From Ceriagrion tenellum (lineage: Eukaryota > Arthropoda > Insecta > Odonata > Coenagrionidae): DNA of 64,000 nt. Shown piece after piece: positions 1 through 12,323 of this stretch; position 1 is the first letter of the stretch; every line of letters begins with the position of its first letter. Below the pieces are notes generated by a model. That model did no database searches, had not been told where the DNA came from, and worked only from the letters and a program-made list of their open reading frames with translations. Location of the stretch: the NCBI GenBank assembly GCA_963169105.1, contig OY720641.1, positions 7,083,258 through 7,147,257 of the forward strand. The letters run 5' to 3'. The position numbers were made by a program, and so were the translations under genes.

Positions 1-807
1 TTCCATTGGGCGAGGGCACGAATACGCCGCCAAAAGCATTTACCGCGAGGAAGCCGAGTGCGTTCATATTGGAATAAAAAAGGATTGGACGTGTGGGAGG
101 ATCTTCGCCCCTACCCGTCCCTCTCCCCCCAGCCTTGGCTCGGGTCATGAAAATGGGTTTGGCGAACGCGCGGGCATGTGGGCAAGGTTATAGATGTGAG
201 CCGCTAGAGGGCAGGAGAGTTTAGGGGGCCGGAGGGCGCTGTAGGCGGAGTGGAGCTGACGGGCGAAAGAAATAAGGATGGAAACGAAAAAGGAGGACGT
301 ATGTGTGCGGGATGTGAAAAGAGCGACGCAGCGAGGAGAAAATGGAGATAAAATTGCGGAGGATGAGAGGAAATATCCATATACTATCGTGGAGACCTCG
401 CGAGGAAGAAATACCACCATCTGTGATATGCGGAATAAATGTAAATTACTTTGCGTGGGCACTCCCAGATCCATCCCTCAAGTGCGACGGAGAGGCTGGA
501 GGTTGGTTAATTCTTATCTTTGTTAGGAATCCGTCAAATGAGGTAATTTGCCCCAATTTTGAGAGTCTACATAGCGAAAACCGGTGACTTCCACCACAGT
601 CCTACAACGGCTGTGTCACAATTGCTTATCGTAGCAAATAAACAAGGCAAATTTATATTATATCTATATAAGTTTATATCTATTGTTAGACTCAAGGAGT
701 ACGTAATAACATTGTATCTCGACCAAGAATTATTTAACGGTAGTTAAGACAGTTAATTTTCTTAAGGAAACTAATTTTTACGACAAAACATTAAAAAATG
801 TTAATTC
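1..807. other. No gene recognised; left edge of window
   Basis: The first 550 bases are richer in G+C and purines than what follows and hold several short overlapping open frames with no recognisable domain. The rest is A+T rich. No repeat structure or RNA gene was seen. Confidence 0.5.
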
Positions 808-1294
808 ATGCTACAACGACGGTTGACCAAAAATCAATGCCCCACTTTTTTCAAAAGAATTCCCTCTCAACATAAGCTAGTGCAATTAGACGTTCACCAA
901 GAGACATGTCTACATTTCTCGCAAATCGCAATCGGGCTATCATGGTGCTACTCTAATTTACATCAAAATGCTCCGACCCATTTTATTGACTCTACAACCG
1001 AAATATTGCAAGATTTGGCTCTCAAATACCACTCTGGCACAAACTAACGACGAAAAAGAATGTAAATAGGTTCTTAATTTCTCCTCTTTTATAACTAATC
1101 AATTTTGAATTATGGCACTGAGAACCTTTTCACACTACTACTTGAACGACGAAGACGTAATTAGCGCACTGGATACCTGGCTCCATACTCTTAGCGAGAA
1201 CTGATACCGACAGGACATACAAAAAAAACTGCACCCCATAGTGAATCGCTGAAGAAAGGCGATTGAACTTGAAGGAGATAATGTGGAAAAATAG
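808..1294 (+). pseudogene. Mariner/Tc1-like transposase remnant (C-terminal half)
   Basis: This is a decayed copy of the C-terminal half of a mariner-type DDE transposase, the enzyme that cuts and pastes DNA transposons. The first open stretch (808-1047) carries LHQNAPTHF followed by a spaced EILQDLAL. That corresponds to the family's HDNA-P-H catalytic block, with the aspartate replaced by Q. After a stop and frameshift, 1120-1294 reads YLNDEDVISALDTWL, then YRQDIQKK, and ends GDNVEK and a stop, which is the usual C-terminus (N-EDVISA...YxxGI...GDYVEK). The expected SPDLAPSDY block is only faintly visible around 1080-1120. The N-terminal helix-turn-helix half and clear terminal repeats were not found. 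The enzyme must be dead: the catalytic residue is lost, there are at least two stops and the frame changes. Calling it mariner rather than a broader Tc1 group is inference. Confidence 0.72.
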
Positions 1295-4200
1295 AAATGG
1301 CAGAAAAAAACAATTCTTTCACATGTTAAAATTTCATTATAGAAGTATAAATATTTTTGAGCGAAATGTGGGGTATTGCTTTTTGGACTATCCAAGCACA
1401 AGAAATGCAGTTGATTTGCTAATACGGTAAACGCCATTAAAGTATTACTGTTAAGGATGGTAATGTATGGACAGGAGATCACAATAGATAGAGAGAGTAT
1501 AACATTGGCAGATGAAAACAGTTTCAAGGTTAGAATGCGAGGTAATTAGATGATGTGAATAGAGACAAACTTCGGAAAACTGGAGGATGAGAGGAAATGT
1601 CTATGTAATTACGCAGGGACGTGGCGTTCACCGAAAAAGAAATTCTATCACATGTGACCAGCAGAAAAAGTATAAATTACTACTCGCGGGAACTGGCAAA
1701 TCATTCCAAAGGAGCCAAGGCCAAATCGTTGTTGGTTGTTATTTTAGGCATGCAGCCGACAACTGAGGTAATCTCTGCCAATTAGGAGTCCATAACTGCA
1801 ACCGATTCTCTTGCTGCTCTAGAGCCATTTTAATTGCCATTTTACACTTGCTGTTTGTTCAGGAAAGTTTATTAACAAAACGTTCCCGTGATTTTTGCTG
1901 CGATGACTTTAATGCGCTTGTCAACGTACTTGAAAATGAAACAGTTCATGGAAAATGCCGAACTCGTTAGTCGGAATTTATACCAAAAGCCACATAAAAA
2001 ATTGAGTTCAAAATAACAATCAAGGGTTTCAGGTTTTTGTTTAACTTTTACCGTCATTTTTTTCTCAAAAAAGCAATCAACGTAAAAGCTGGTGCTTAAA
2101 TACGTTGATAAAAGTAAGCTATACCAGCCAAATAAAAAAATAGAAGATAAGGGGAAAAAAAGCTTAACAACAAAAACTGCTAAAATTTCAACAACACTGC
2201 ATTCATGGATTCAGCGATGTAGAGCAATGGCTTTTTATGAAAGTTAGAGTTCAAATATACTTTAGAGTTGATTGTACCACCATAAAATAATTAAAATAAT
2301 TTTTGGGGTATATTTCCTTTAGATCTCGCCGTGCAGGAGAGAAATTTGGAAAACATGGTATGTATGAGTGCCCGACATAAAAACTATACTCGTGATTTAT
2401 ATGAGCGGAGAATATCTTAGGGAACCTAATTCTACCAAGGTCTTTATTTGTAGGAGGGTGAATGGAAAATGAGAAGATAGTTTTCGAAATACTGTAAACT
2501 ATTTGGCTGTAAAGGAAACTGTGAGCTAATGCCCATATAGTCAGGCCTAATGAATCTCTGCGCTATGCTCTACTTTTTCAGTTCTCATAAAGAAGGTGTA
2601 AGTTGTGCAAACGGGTGTACTTTGTACATTGAGCTGATGAGTTTCTGTTGCGTGCCCTGCGTTTATCGCACTACTCCTCTAATTTTTGTATCTTTTAGCT
2701 GGAAACTTTGGAATGATTGATCATCTAACACTTTGACATTGGTGAATCTTACCTTCTTCTTTTGTTGACCTATTTATTTTATTCCTGAAAATAGCTCTTC
2801 CCGTGACTCTGTAAAAGAATGGAGCCTACCCCTGTCTTTTTTCATCCAAAACGTATAACTTACAGAGGAGTTTCCACAATCAGGTATCCCAAAGCGGAAC
2901 ATATCTTGGTTTAAAGAGGTTTGAAACTGTAGAAAAATCGGTACCTTATCTAAAAGACTTATGCTAATGGAAAACTTCTATTTCCGCATTTAACCAAAAC
3001 GATGAAATTTAATTATTACTTCAGTGGCTTGTTGTAGAACGAAACTTTGATGTTTTAAGTTTAAATCTCGTAACTAGGGGATCGACTAATCTTCTTCGGT
3101 TCCGTCCAAGAAATCTCTGAGTCTCCACCCTTAGCCCTAGGAAAGGTGTTAAACAACAAATATATCAGGTTTACTTCCTTTGCAATGGTCCTCCCGACAA
3201 TTGTTTAAATGGAGTGACATAAAGAAACTGAAAAAGCGCAATATATTTAAAATTACAATTAATAGGTCTACCTGTTTAAGACTCTCAGTACAAAGACAAA
3301 TCCCATCGTCGACGCAACAAAAATACGTATATTAGATACATTTTAGGAGGGGATGGTTTGAGGTGAAAATTTGTTCTCCGGATCGTCATAATAAAAAACT
3401 CAGCTCTTGAGAAACAGGTGATTCTGTTTCTGTCTTTCTATGGGCGTGAAAAGGGTCACTAAAATGAAAATATGCTTGAAAAGTCCTTCGGTTTAAGAGG
3501 TGGTCGAATTATTTTTAAGATGAAACCGCATCTACAAATTATATTATATATTTTCTAAATGCAGAAAATTAAGAAAAACTAATAAATATTCCGCCACAAA
3601 AGGAAACATATTTTTAACAAGGAAGACCAAGGAAAACCAACGATCTATTCGTAGGTAGACGTGTTACAAATTATTTACGAACCAAATCTGCAGAGTTTCT
3701 GATTCAGTATGGTGGCTTAAAACAAAAAAAAATCCTACTTACTTCGTAATCACCCGAATTAAATGCCTTTTACCTAGCCACCATCTCTTCATCCTTTCCC
3801 ATCCCGTTAGTATAATAAGAAGGGAGGCTAACTCCAATTTAGTTTCGTAGCGGAATTGCAATGACGTTGCAATTTAAATCTAAAATATTCAAAAGCATTT
3901 GCTGATTAATATCAGCACTGGTGAGAATATTAGGCACCATCTGATGTTAATCAAGATAAATATTTCATAATTTGAATGGTTTTAAGGTTTTGACATTTTG
4001 CAAACGAATACCTTGGATAAGTTCGCAAAAGAATACTTTTCTTACACACGTGTCTAATGCTGACAATTCTTATCTATTTTCGAGGATAACGGGCTTTTAA
4101 TGAAACTCGTAATAATGAGGTGTTGACACCGGTATATTGCTGCTATTGAAAATAAATTGATAGGCGTGAACACTGTTTCAAAACATTTGCTTCACTTGTA

Positions 4201-4689
4201 ACATGCATTAGGATTGTTCGAGAACTAAATTGAGCCTGAATCTTATTATACGTAGAGGTATTCAAAAAATAACAAGAATTAATGAGCTATTCAATAAGCG
4301 CAAACCAATATTTTAAATCAAAATGTATCTTTATCGGCGGTCGTTAAAAGTGGCTGCCAATGCATGTGAAGGCAACTACTTTCAGCAAACACAGTAAGGG
4401 ATGAAGGCTTTTAATCAATCATCTATATATAATGTTTGCTGACATGTGCTGGTCTCGAAGATTCTTAAACCTTACCGTCTTTTAAAGCCCCGTTCCAGTG
4501 ATATCGAATCTCGTCACCAAATCCTCTCCCTTGGTAGTTTAGGAATGGTATATAATATCTTAAATGGCAACAGCTCTAGCACGTCACATGATAGGGATTC
4601 TTTTGAATATACGAAGCTCTTTTTGTTTTTCCTTTCTCCTGTTTAATTAATAGGGGAACTTTATCGCGGCATATATCATCATCGGCTGC
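1295..4689. other. A+T-rich sequence, nothing recognised
   Basis: Short open frames only, none with a recognisable domain. No inverted repeat, RNA gene or microsatellite stood out. The first few hundred bases may include the 3' end of the mariner-type element just upstream. Confidence 0.5.
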
Positions 4690-5060
4690 TCAATCACAAC
4701 GTCGATTGACTGTAGCTCAGAAGATTAAATTTACAGCTTCTAATTATGAAGGTTTCTAAACTCGGGCTTTCACACGCTTGATGTCCGTTTTATGTAATTC
4801 TCCCCTCCCATGTCATTGGTACTTCCGAGACAGGAAAAGGATACCACTCACTCTATTTTTATATGTCCAAGTGATAATTCTACATTCAGCTTCTCTTTTC
4901 CACTTTCGAGGATTTGGTCATAATTTCCTTCATGTTATATTCTTGATCTTTCAAGTTTGTCATGATTTTCCGTTATGACTGGAATGTTTTCTGCGAGGTG
5001 GAGCATATTTATCTCTTCTCTGCTGATCATAATTACGTTCAATCCTATTTCATGTGTCAC
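4690..5060 (-). pseudogene. LINE reverse transcriptase fragment
   Basis: Reading the minus strand from about 5055 gives INMLHLAENIPVITENHDKL. This lines up with the LINE block INxLRFADDIAVIxENxxDL, so the catalytic FADD is decayed to LAEN. After a stop, NVELSLGHIKIE and VSFSCLGSTNDMGG follow. They match the block after the catalytic site (a basic strand, then VxxFxYLGSTIT-DG). The order and spacing are those of non-LTR retrotransposon reverse transcriptases of the group also seen at 30.4 kb. Several stops interrupt it and neither element end was found. The clade cannot be fixed from so short a piece. Confidence 0.6.
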
Positions 5061-7540
5061 TCTTGTTCCCTCCTTTAAGCATACCCAGAAAAATTATATT
5101 GAGATGGGGTATCACTGTCAAGAAATTCTTTGTGCATTTTACAATCTGTTTTTCTTCAGTCTGTCATTTGAATTAAGACGCACTACATCCTGTATATACG
5201 GTAGATTATTGTTATGCCGTTGTAATCTATTCTGAGCTTTTAATCAGACGGCTCTTCAAAAGTTGGCCTTATCTTTTGATGTTGCCCTGCTTCTTGTTTT
5301 GAAAAATTATGACATAAGGGTGACTAATGTTTTTTCATTGTCACAGTGAATATTGCATCTGCCGAAAGAATCGCCAAGTGGTACGCTGATGCCGAGAACA
5401 TATAGACGATTATCCTGATTTTTGTTTGAGGTCCCAATCAAATTATTTTCCGGACTGTTCCCAAAATCGATTACCTTTACACTTGTGAATGAACTGGAGA
5501 CCAGGCTTTTTTATGATGTAATTTTTCTATCTAAAAACGCAATGTCATTTTTACTTCACAGCCAAGGGAATTTATTGATAAATTTCCATAAATTTTTAAG
5601 GAAGGTGTAAACAATACTGGCAGAAATCTTCCTTCTAAAGCCGTATTCGGAGCGGAATATATCTAACTGCATTCAAGCTGCTAGTCCGTAAACAATGATA
5701 AGCTTGAAACTTCCATGAGGACACCTAAATTCATCTCCAAAATACCTATAGTAATATGACATATTTTTTTCGTATAGCTCCCTGAATTTCGAAAAGATAA
5801 GTCAGAGGAAAAGCTTTTCTCATAGCCATTGCGTTGTTAAATTAATTTTTTACCGAGTCTAATTTGTTCACGCAATTGACCAACAAGTATATGTCTTTAA
5901 ACTAAGGTTAAATGACATATCCTTTTAAAGGTATCGAAGAAAATTATAGGAATTCGACGTCATTTTAATGTTTTTAGATAAGTTCTCATGACATAGTTTA
6001 AATTTAATAGACAGGAGAAAAAGTAAATGATTCATTCATTACAATATTTTTAATGCCATTGAATTAAGATGGGTGAAATTATCGTATTAACGTTAACGGA
6101 ATTCAGAAAATGGGTTTACCACAGAGTAATAAACCCTATCCATTGTGCCTAATAAAACGTATGTCGATTTTTCTAGCAGTATTTACTTTCAGTTCTGTAC
6201 TGATAATGACTATCACATATGTCGTGGCGTCGCGAAATGGCAAACATTTAATAATTAGTTAAAAGTTGGATTCACAACTTGATTAAAAAATAATGGTCAA
6301 GGATATATTTTTGCATAATTGGAGTAGCATTATATACATAAGGATAACTGTTTCTTAGGCAAAACTTAAACCTGAAGCCTCCTCCAGTTTTTTACGCATA
6401 ATCCTCTTGATCGCCAAGATAGACGGAATGTTATACTACAGGGGTAATGAGAGGAAAATAATAGGTTGTATTAACAAGATAAAGATAGTTAGGGTCTATT
6501 AGGAGTCGAAGAATAGGTCGTGTTCGTGGATAGAGGTCTACCCCTTAAATAATTTCTCTTTCATTCAAACCTACCTAAACCGGCAGATGACCAGAGTAGT
6601 GTCAATAATTTTGAGTTTATAAGCATATTTGAAATCTATTAATAGGTCGAGACTGACTGCGCCATTGACGTCGAGGGAGGTGTCTAGGTCACAGTCACAA
6701 AAAAGGAGAGTCTTTGTTTATATTCGCGTAAATTATTGAAAAGTATTTCTTCCAATTTGATGAAACGTACAAGACTCTGCCTTTCAGCGATAATTTTAAA
6801 CAAACATTTAAAATTACATGGAAGTTATAAAAAAGGGTGAAATGATGAACAACAATGTATAACAGAACCGTTAAACGGAGCTATACTAAATGGAAACTCA
6901 GTTTTATCGAACCTATCAACAAACACTGAAGGAGATGGATAAATAAGGCAGCTCACAACCGTCGCGAAGAAAAAGTGCCGAAGAAAATTTACAATTATTT
7001 AAAGAAATACATTACTTATGATGCGCGGTTTTTTATTTTGAAAATGTAACCATGGCAACGTAAAGTCTCAACGGTACGAATCGTTAAAAAAATAAACTTA
7101 TGAATATCAACCATTGACTCTGAAAAAAAAATTGTTATACAAAAACATTCGGCTTCCTTTATTTAAGGTAATCGAGTTTATGCCGGATACGATATAATAG
7201 AAGAACTCATTACTCTGCCTCAAACTGATATCAGTTATACCAACTATTGAAAGGAGAAAGAAGTAACTGGAGGAATGCAAGGACATCAATTGAAAGCCAA
7301 AATCCACCTTAGATTAAATTATTTAGCATTTACAATACGTAACTGGGATTTAAATATTACTCTGAAACAGAAACGGTACTCTTCTTGGCTCTCAAGGCTG
7401 AAAAAAATATCAATGAAGTATGTACTCGGAGACTGGTCTGATTATTTAGTCTTACTTTTACTGCCCATTCGCTAAGGTCTGCCATTTTTAACAAGACAAC
7501 TTTTTTGAACAGAACATACAAAATTATAAATTTCCTTTTT
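5061..7540. other. A+T-rich sequence, nothing recognised
   Basis: No domain, RNA gene or long repeat was seen. Short open frames (for example 5422-5610 and 7275-7475) look like chance. Confidence 0.5.
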
Positions 7541-8165
7541 TCTATAGATGCTGCAGCCGCCTGTTCGACGGAGTACAAAACAGAAAAGTCGAAGAGATCC
7601 ACGTAGAGAGTTCAGTGCAGAGAAATAATGTAAGAGGCAAAAAAAGAGATATATACAATGAAGGTTTCTGCAGACTTGCGCTGAGGTGAATACGAAGGCA
7701 CCAGGACGCGGCCGCACGTGGAAATGAGAAAGATAAGGACAACATAAATAAATAAATAAATATACCGGCCTGTATGCGCCGCGCAGAAAATTTGGCGAAA
7801 ATGGGGGCAGCGAGGATAGAAAGGGATGTAAAGGTATTGGGCGCGTGAGGAAAGGACGAAGGGAGATGGGGAAATAACGATATAATGGCTCGAAGGGGAG
7901 CCGACGAGAATGAACGTGGGTGGCGATATTGTGGAGAGGAGGGAAGGTAAGGAGGAAAGGGTTGGGCTGAAATATATATATAGAGAGAAGGGGTGGGTGA
8001 GAGAGTAAAGATTTGGGCGTTCGGCGCGTGAGGCATCTGAAAGTAGGATGCGGTGCCCAAATAGCCGTAGTGGATAAGGGCGACCAAACCCACCCCGTTC
8101 TCCTTTACCACCCTCACCCTGGCATCTCTACGCCTAAATGCCTCACCAGCCAACACTCTCACGAG
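7541..8165. other. Purine-rich, G+C-richer island
   Basis: The plus strand is strongly purine-biased (many GGA, GAAGGG and GGAGG runs) and richer in G+C and CpG than its surroundings. A 206-codon open frame on the minus strand is rich in Ser, Phe, Pro and Leu, as expected from a pyrimidine tract, and shows no domain. An AAAT microsatellite (about 7748-7762) lies inside. It could be a promoter-type island or a decayed low-complexity tract. Confidence 0.4.
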
Positions 8166-8221
8166 GCTCTCCGATATTCCGATTACAGTATCGTAGAGCG
8201 ATTTTCATATCAAATTGAATA

Positions 8222-8227
<6 letters not shown>

Positions 8228-8311
<84 letters not shown>
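8228..8311. repeat. (TA)n microsatellite
   Basis: About 84 bases of uninterrupted TA dinucleotide. It lies immediately 3' of a minus-strand LINE remnant, so it may have grown from that element's 3' tail. Confidence 0.97.
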
Positions 8312-8313
<2 letters not shown>

Positions 8314-8339
8314 CCTTTCGTATGATAATATATATAATC

Positions 8340-8675
8340 CATTCATTTCTTTGGCTGTTCAATCCTAAGATTGGTTGATTTCAGCCCTTCCCTATCTAAT
8401 GCTAGTTCATTTTCCTCCTGATATCTCTTCCTATGTACATTCCTCTTTACTTAGTTCATGAACTTATTCCTTGGTCTTCCCCTGGGGACTTTGCCCTTTA
8501 TTTTTCCTTTAATTATATTCTTCACAAACCCATTGTATCTCAGGGTATGTCCGATGCATCTGGTTCTTCTTCACTTCTTCCATGTGGTCCCTTTCCTCTT
8601 CTGTACTCATCTGTACACTTCATCATTTCTTATTTTTTCCGTCCATTTTCTCTTCAGTGCAAAATATGAGTAATC
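8340..8675 (-). pseudogene. LINE ORF2 C-terminal remnant
   Basis: The minus strand encodes CIGHTLRYNGFVKNIIKGKI, then KGKVPRGRPRNKF, and after one stop VKRNVHRKRYQEENELALDR ending in a Trp-like position. This is the conserved C-terminus of many arthropod LINEs (GHxLRxNxLLxxIxEGxIxGKRxRGRPR, then a YxExxxLAxDRExW block), downstream of the reverse transcriptase domain. The same block appears at about 54.9-55.1 kb with the same PRGRPR core, so the two are probably related families. Only the last 110 codons are visible, with stops. Microsatellite DNA begins some 30 bases after the coding remnant, which suits a LINE 3' end. Confidence 0.78.
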
Positions 8676-9437
8676 AATTAACATATGTTATGTGATAACC
8701 TAAATTTATTCAACATCCCTTTATTATTTTTACTCTCTTTTCCTTGTGGGAGGGAAAATTAACACAAACGTTATATTTTTATTCGAATGCCTTGGTCGTA
8801 AAGAAATTTATATCGCATTTTTCAGTAGCTCTGAGAATTTTCGCGGACTAGTTACCATAAATAAGGTTCATTAATGAATTTTTCATATTTTTTTGACTTA
8901 ATTCACATCACTTAATGCAATTTGCTGATAGTTTACTTAACCGTGTAGAACGGAACATTAAATTTGGGTGTCCAATTATGTGGGACAGGTTAAAAAGGTA
9001 GGTACACTATTTTGCAACATCTTTTTTTGTGAAAATACTGTTATTTTAGCTTAGTTTAATAAATCTCAACTTTTTTAAAATGTACTTGAAATCAAATTCC
9101 CTTTAAGATATATTATAAATAAAATATTTTCGTCGTTTCTCATCGAGTTCAAGGTTAACACATTCTTTTACGCAATTAAAAAAAAATTATTGATGCAAAA
9201 ATGTTTACTTATCAACTTAAATAATTAACCAATTTATTAACTCTAAATATCTGTCGCAAACAATTGCGTATTTTAGGAAATGTGTGATTATAAAACTTAT
9301 TTTACAGTTGAACCTTTCTTTTAAACGTTCAAGGAAATAATTTTCTCTCAATAAATATACTCTCTTAAATAAAAATAAAAGTAATATTTCGTATTAAAAA
9401 TGAGTCATAGAAAAATGTACTAACATTTAAATATTTT
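8676..9437. other. Strongly A+T-rich stretch, no gene seen
   Basis: Mostly A/T runs with no open frame of note and no recognisable repeat. Confidence 0.55.
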
Positions 9438-9469
9438 TTGGGTACATTTGGCTTAACTGGTAACAAAAA

Positions 9470-9980
9470 GTCATGGGTACTGCATATCGCCGCCCATGCA
9501 TCGCAGTATCATCAACTCTCCCCTCCGCAAATTCGCTCTGCGCTAGACAACGCTGTGAAGAGCCACCCTCCAGGCCCGGAGTCCCTTTCCGAACGTCCTC
9601 ACCATTTTCCTAAATCCTACTCCATCACATTCCGCCAATATACTCCCCCTCCCCTCTCCCTCACCCCGCCCATCCCTTTTTCCTTCAACCCTTCTCCGGA
9701 CAAAACCCCCATTCCTCCCTCCCCCTACCCCCCCACTTGCCACGACCTTTTGCGTCTGATGCGTCTCAACCCTCCCCCCGACTTTAGCGCCGATCTTTCA
9801 GCATCCTAAAGGGAGGATCCCAACAATCAGGTACGCATTTCGCCGTCCTCCCACGGGGACAGAAAAGGACAACCTTATCCCTTACACCCCTAAATTTTCG
9901 TTTCTTCCCTCGCAAGCGGCAACGCCCACTAAAGCGAGATCGACGAGACTGCAGAGAAAGGCAAACCATCCGCCAGAGAA
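9470..9980. other. Pyrimidine-rich G+C island
   Basis: C+T runs such as CCCCTCCC dominate the plus strand and CpG is not depleted. The open frames on both strands are low in complexity and show no domain. The edges are sharp against very A+T-rich DNA on the left. It could be a CpG-type regulatory island. No TATA box or clear initiator was identified. Confidence 0.4.
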
Positions 9981-10581
9981 CGATTCCGTGTTCCGATAAG
10001 TATTGCTTCTACGTCTGCTGTCTCTCAGTTAGTTTCTTCTTTTTTGTACTTTCTAGGTTCGGTGGAATGCACGTCACGCCAGGTGGATGAAGGGTTATCA
10101 GGGGTCATTCAGTGCTATGATTGGTTGTCTGCTACCATCACATCCACGAGCCATGCTAGCTCATTTCCATTCAGATAGCTGTGAAATTATTATATACCTT
10201 ATAAAATGATTTCCGCGCATTGCACACGGTTTATTATTGAGAAAGTCGTCAGAAAACTGTAACATTGACAATGAGATAGGTTAGGAATGTTATTTAGGGT
10301 CGGATGAAACTCAAATTAACATTTTGGAGGGCTACTCACCATCTCTTTGAGTCACATATTAACTGTATGCGCCTAAAGGTTATTAGTAATCAAGAATTGC
10401 AAAATAAGTCCCTTCGCTCTATTTCACACTTCAATTCAATACTACCATGTTTGGCATTTTGTACTATTATCAAAAAGTGTCAATAACATCGATAAAACAT
10501 AGCGCCGAAACCATGGTCGATGTCGAGTAAAATGAAGTGAGGAATAGTACGATATGTCTTATTCAAAAATATTTGATGCTA

Positions 10582-10806
10582 TAGGATGAAGAGTTCTCGG
10601 GTTTCCAACCGGATGGTGGTGGTTTGTAGCACCGACGTTTCGACGGCGTAGTAGTTTTGGAGGGTGTCACATTTATAATTGCTCTGGGCATGGACTCAGC
10701 TGGCCTCTTTTCCCACCCTTTTTCTCGTGAAACTCATGATTGGTTTCCACGCATTGCTTAGCTGAAAACCTCTGTCTCTGTTAAGGTTTTCTTTCTGGTT
10801 TTTGAT
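10582..10806 (-). repeat. Left inverted terminal repeat (pLTR) of the PLE
   Basis: Reverse complement of the right arm. It begins AGGATGAAGAGTTCTCGGG and ends in the codons that also close the endonuclease gene. Compared with the right arm it lacks the bases containing CTGAGGA, so its ribozyme-like core is incomplete, although it keeps GAAACGTC (minus strand). Confidence 0.88.
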
Positions 10807-11883
10807 CTGATCCTGATCAAAAAGTTCGTACCAGCCAACGATAACACCCAACGTTTAATACCACAAGCTCCGGTCCCGCCAAGATTGTATGGACTACCTA
10901 AGATCCACAAAGAAGGAGTTCCGCTAAGGCCCATAGAAAGTGCAATTGGATCTCCCACGTACCTGCTATCAAGACATCTGGCCAATTTACTTGCTCCTTT
11001 TGTGGGTCGGAGCCCATACCATGTCAATAATTCCGTAGACTTCGTCAAGACTCTACAGACAATCCGACTAGACGCGGGAGACATTATGGCGAGTTTTGAC
11101 GTCGTGTCTCTCTTCACGAGAGTCCCCATAAAGCCAACTCTTCAACTTCTGATGGCACTTTTCGACCAGAAAACAGTTGACCTGTTTGAACATGTCCTGA
11201 ATTCCACGTACTTCCTTTACGATGGCCAATTCTACGAGCAAGTGGAAGGAGTGCCCATGGGGTCCCCTCCATTACCAGCAATCGCCAACTTATTAATGGA
11301 GGACTTCGAAAAACACGCATTGGAAACGGCCCCTCTGCGACCGAAATATTTCTTCAGGTATGTGGACGACACTTACATTGTGTGGCCACATGGACCTGAA
11401 TCACTGACCGGGTTCCTCGCTCACATGAACAGCATCCATCCTGAGATCAAGTTCACTGGGGAAACCGAAGTCAATAACCGCCTACCATTTCTTGACATCT
11501 TCATCAAGAAGAAGAAGGAAGGAAGCCTGGGCCATAGTGTGTACCGTAAACCGACACACATCGACCCATATCTCAATGGAAAAAGTAACCACCATCCCGC
11601 GCAAAAAAGCGGCGTGATGACCACTCTATTCCATAGAGCGAGAGCAGTATCAGATTTATACAGGTTTGACGCCGAAGTTAAACATTTGAGGAGGACCTTT
11701 CTCGCCAATGGATACGGAGCACGGGACATCCATATGGCCCTGAAGAGGGCGTTGAAGGAGAGGAATGGCGATGGAACGGAAAATATGAAACCACAGGGCA
11801 CAGCTTGCCTCCCTTTCATCCCGAAGATATCCAACCAGATCGCCAAAATACTAGCCAAGCACGACATTGTCACCATCCACTAG
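10807..11883 (+). CDS. Penelope-like reverse transcriptase, N-terminally truncated
   Basis: This encodes most of the reverse transcriptase domain of a PLE, which copies element RNA into DNA at a nicked target. The frame is open from the left terminal repeat (about 10807). The first ATG is at 10885, but the true start is missing because the 5' part is lost. Numbered from that ATG, LPKIHK (4-9) is the PLE fingers motif, SFDVVSLFT (70-78) holds the first catalytic Asp (72), EGVPMGSP (about 122-129) is the primer-grip region, YVDDT (159-163) holds the two other catalytic Asp, and VYRKPT marks the thumb end. So the catalytic triad is present. The stop at 11881 falls between RT and endonuclease, where a full PLE continues in one frame. 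PLE identity is firm; the subfamily is not assigned. Confidence 0.9.
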   Translation: MILIKKFVPANDNTQRLIPQAPVPPRLYGLPKIHKEGVPLRPIESAIGSPTYLLSRHLANLLAPFVGRSPYHVNNSVDFVKTLQTIRLDAGDIMASFDVVSLFTRVPIKPTLQLLMALFDQKTVDLFEHVLNSTYFLYDGQFYEQVEGVPMGSPPLPAIANLLMEDFEKHALETAPLRPKYFFRYVDDTYIVWPHGPESLTGFLAHMNSIHPEIKFTGETEVNNRLPFLDIFIKKKKEGSLGHSVYRKPTHIDPYLNGKSNHHPAQKSGVMTTLFHRARAVSDLYRFDAEVKHLRRTFLANGYGARDIHMALKRALKERNGDGTENMKPQGTACLPFIPKISNQIAKILAKHDIVTIH

Positions 11884-12323
11884 CCAAGAGGAAAACTAAA
11901 AGACATCCTGGGGACCGCCAAGGATGACTTGGGATTGAAAACACCAGGCGTGTATCACATCCCGTGTGAATGTGGAAAGGTGTAGGTAGGCGAAACTGGC
12001 CGCACCGCATAGAAAAACGCCTGAGAGAACATGAAAGGTGAATCAGGTTCTTCCACCCCGAAAAATCAGCAGTGGCGGAACACAGTCTTGATTATGGACA
12101 CAAGATCAACTTCAAAGAGACCAAAATCCTTCACCGCGCTCCAAGATATTGGGACCAAATTGTGAAGGAGGCTGTGAAAATCAAAAACCACAAAGAAAAC
12201 CTCAACAGAGACAGGTTTTCAGCTAAGCAATGCGTGGAAACCAATCATGAGTCTCACGAGAAAAAGGGCGGGAAAAGAGGGCCAATCAGAGACCAGCTGA
12301 GTCCATGCCCAGAGCATACATAG
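11884..12323 (+). pseudogene. GIY-YIG endonuclease domain of the PLE, broken
   Basis: This continues the RT frame. After the stop come GVYHIPCECGKV, a stop (TAG) where Tyr is expected, then VGETGRT. In the GIY-YIG family these are the VYxIxC and YVGxTxR blocks, and the CxC before them is typical of PLE endonucleases. A frameshift near 12010-12070 leads to SAVAEHSLDYGHKINF and a basic C-terminus ending at 12323. The EHxxxxGH pattern is the usual later block. The domain would nick target DNA to prime reverse transcription. Two stops and a frame change make it non-functional in this copy. Confidence 0.85.

Noticed and set aside
1138..1527. 129-codon minus-strand frame as a gene
   Set aside because: It is largely the antisense of the mariner-type transposase remnant and has no domain of its own.
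7542..8162. 206-codon minus-strand frame as a gene
   Set aside because: The translation is Ser/Phe/Pro/Leu-rich and is explained by the purine-rich plus strand. No domain or signal that holds up.
8013..8378. Open frames of 121 and 67 codons across the TA tract
   Set aside because: They are translations of the microsatellite (alternating Tyr-Ile).
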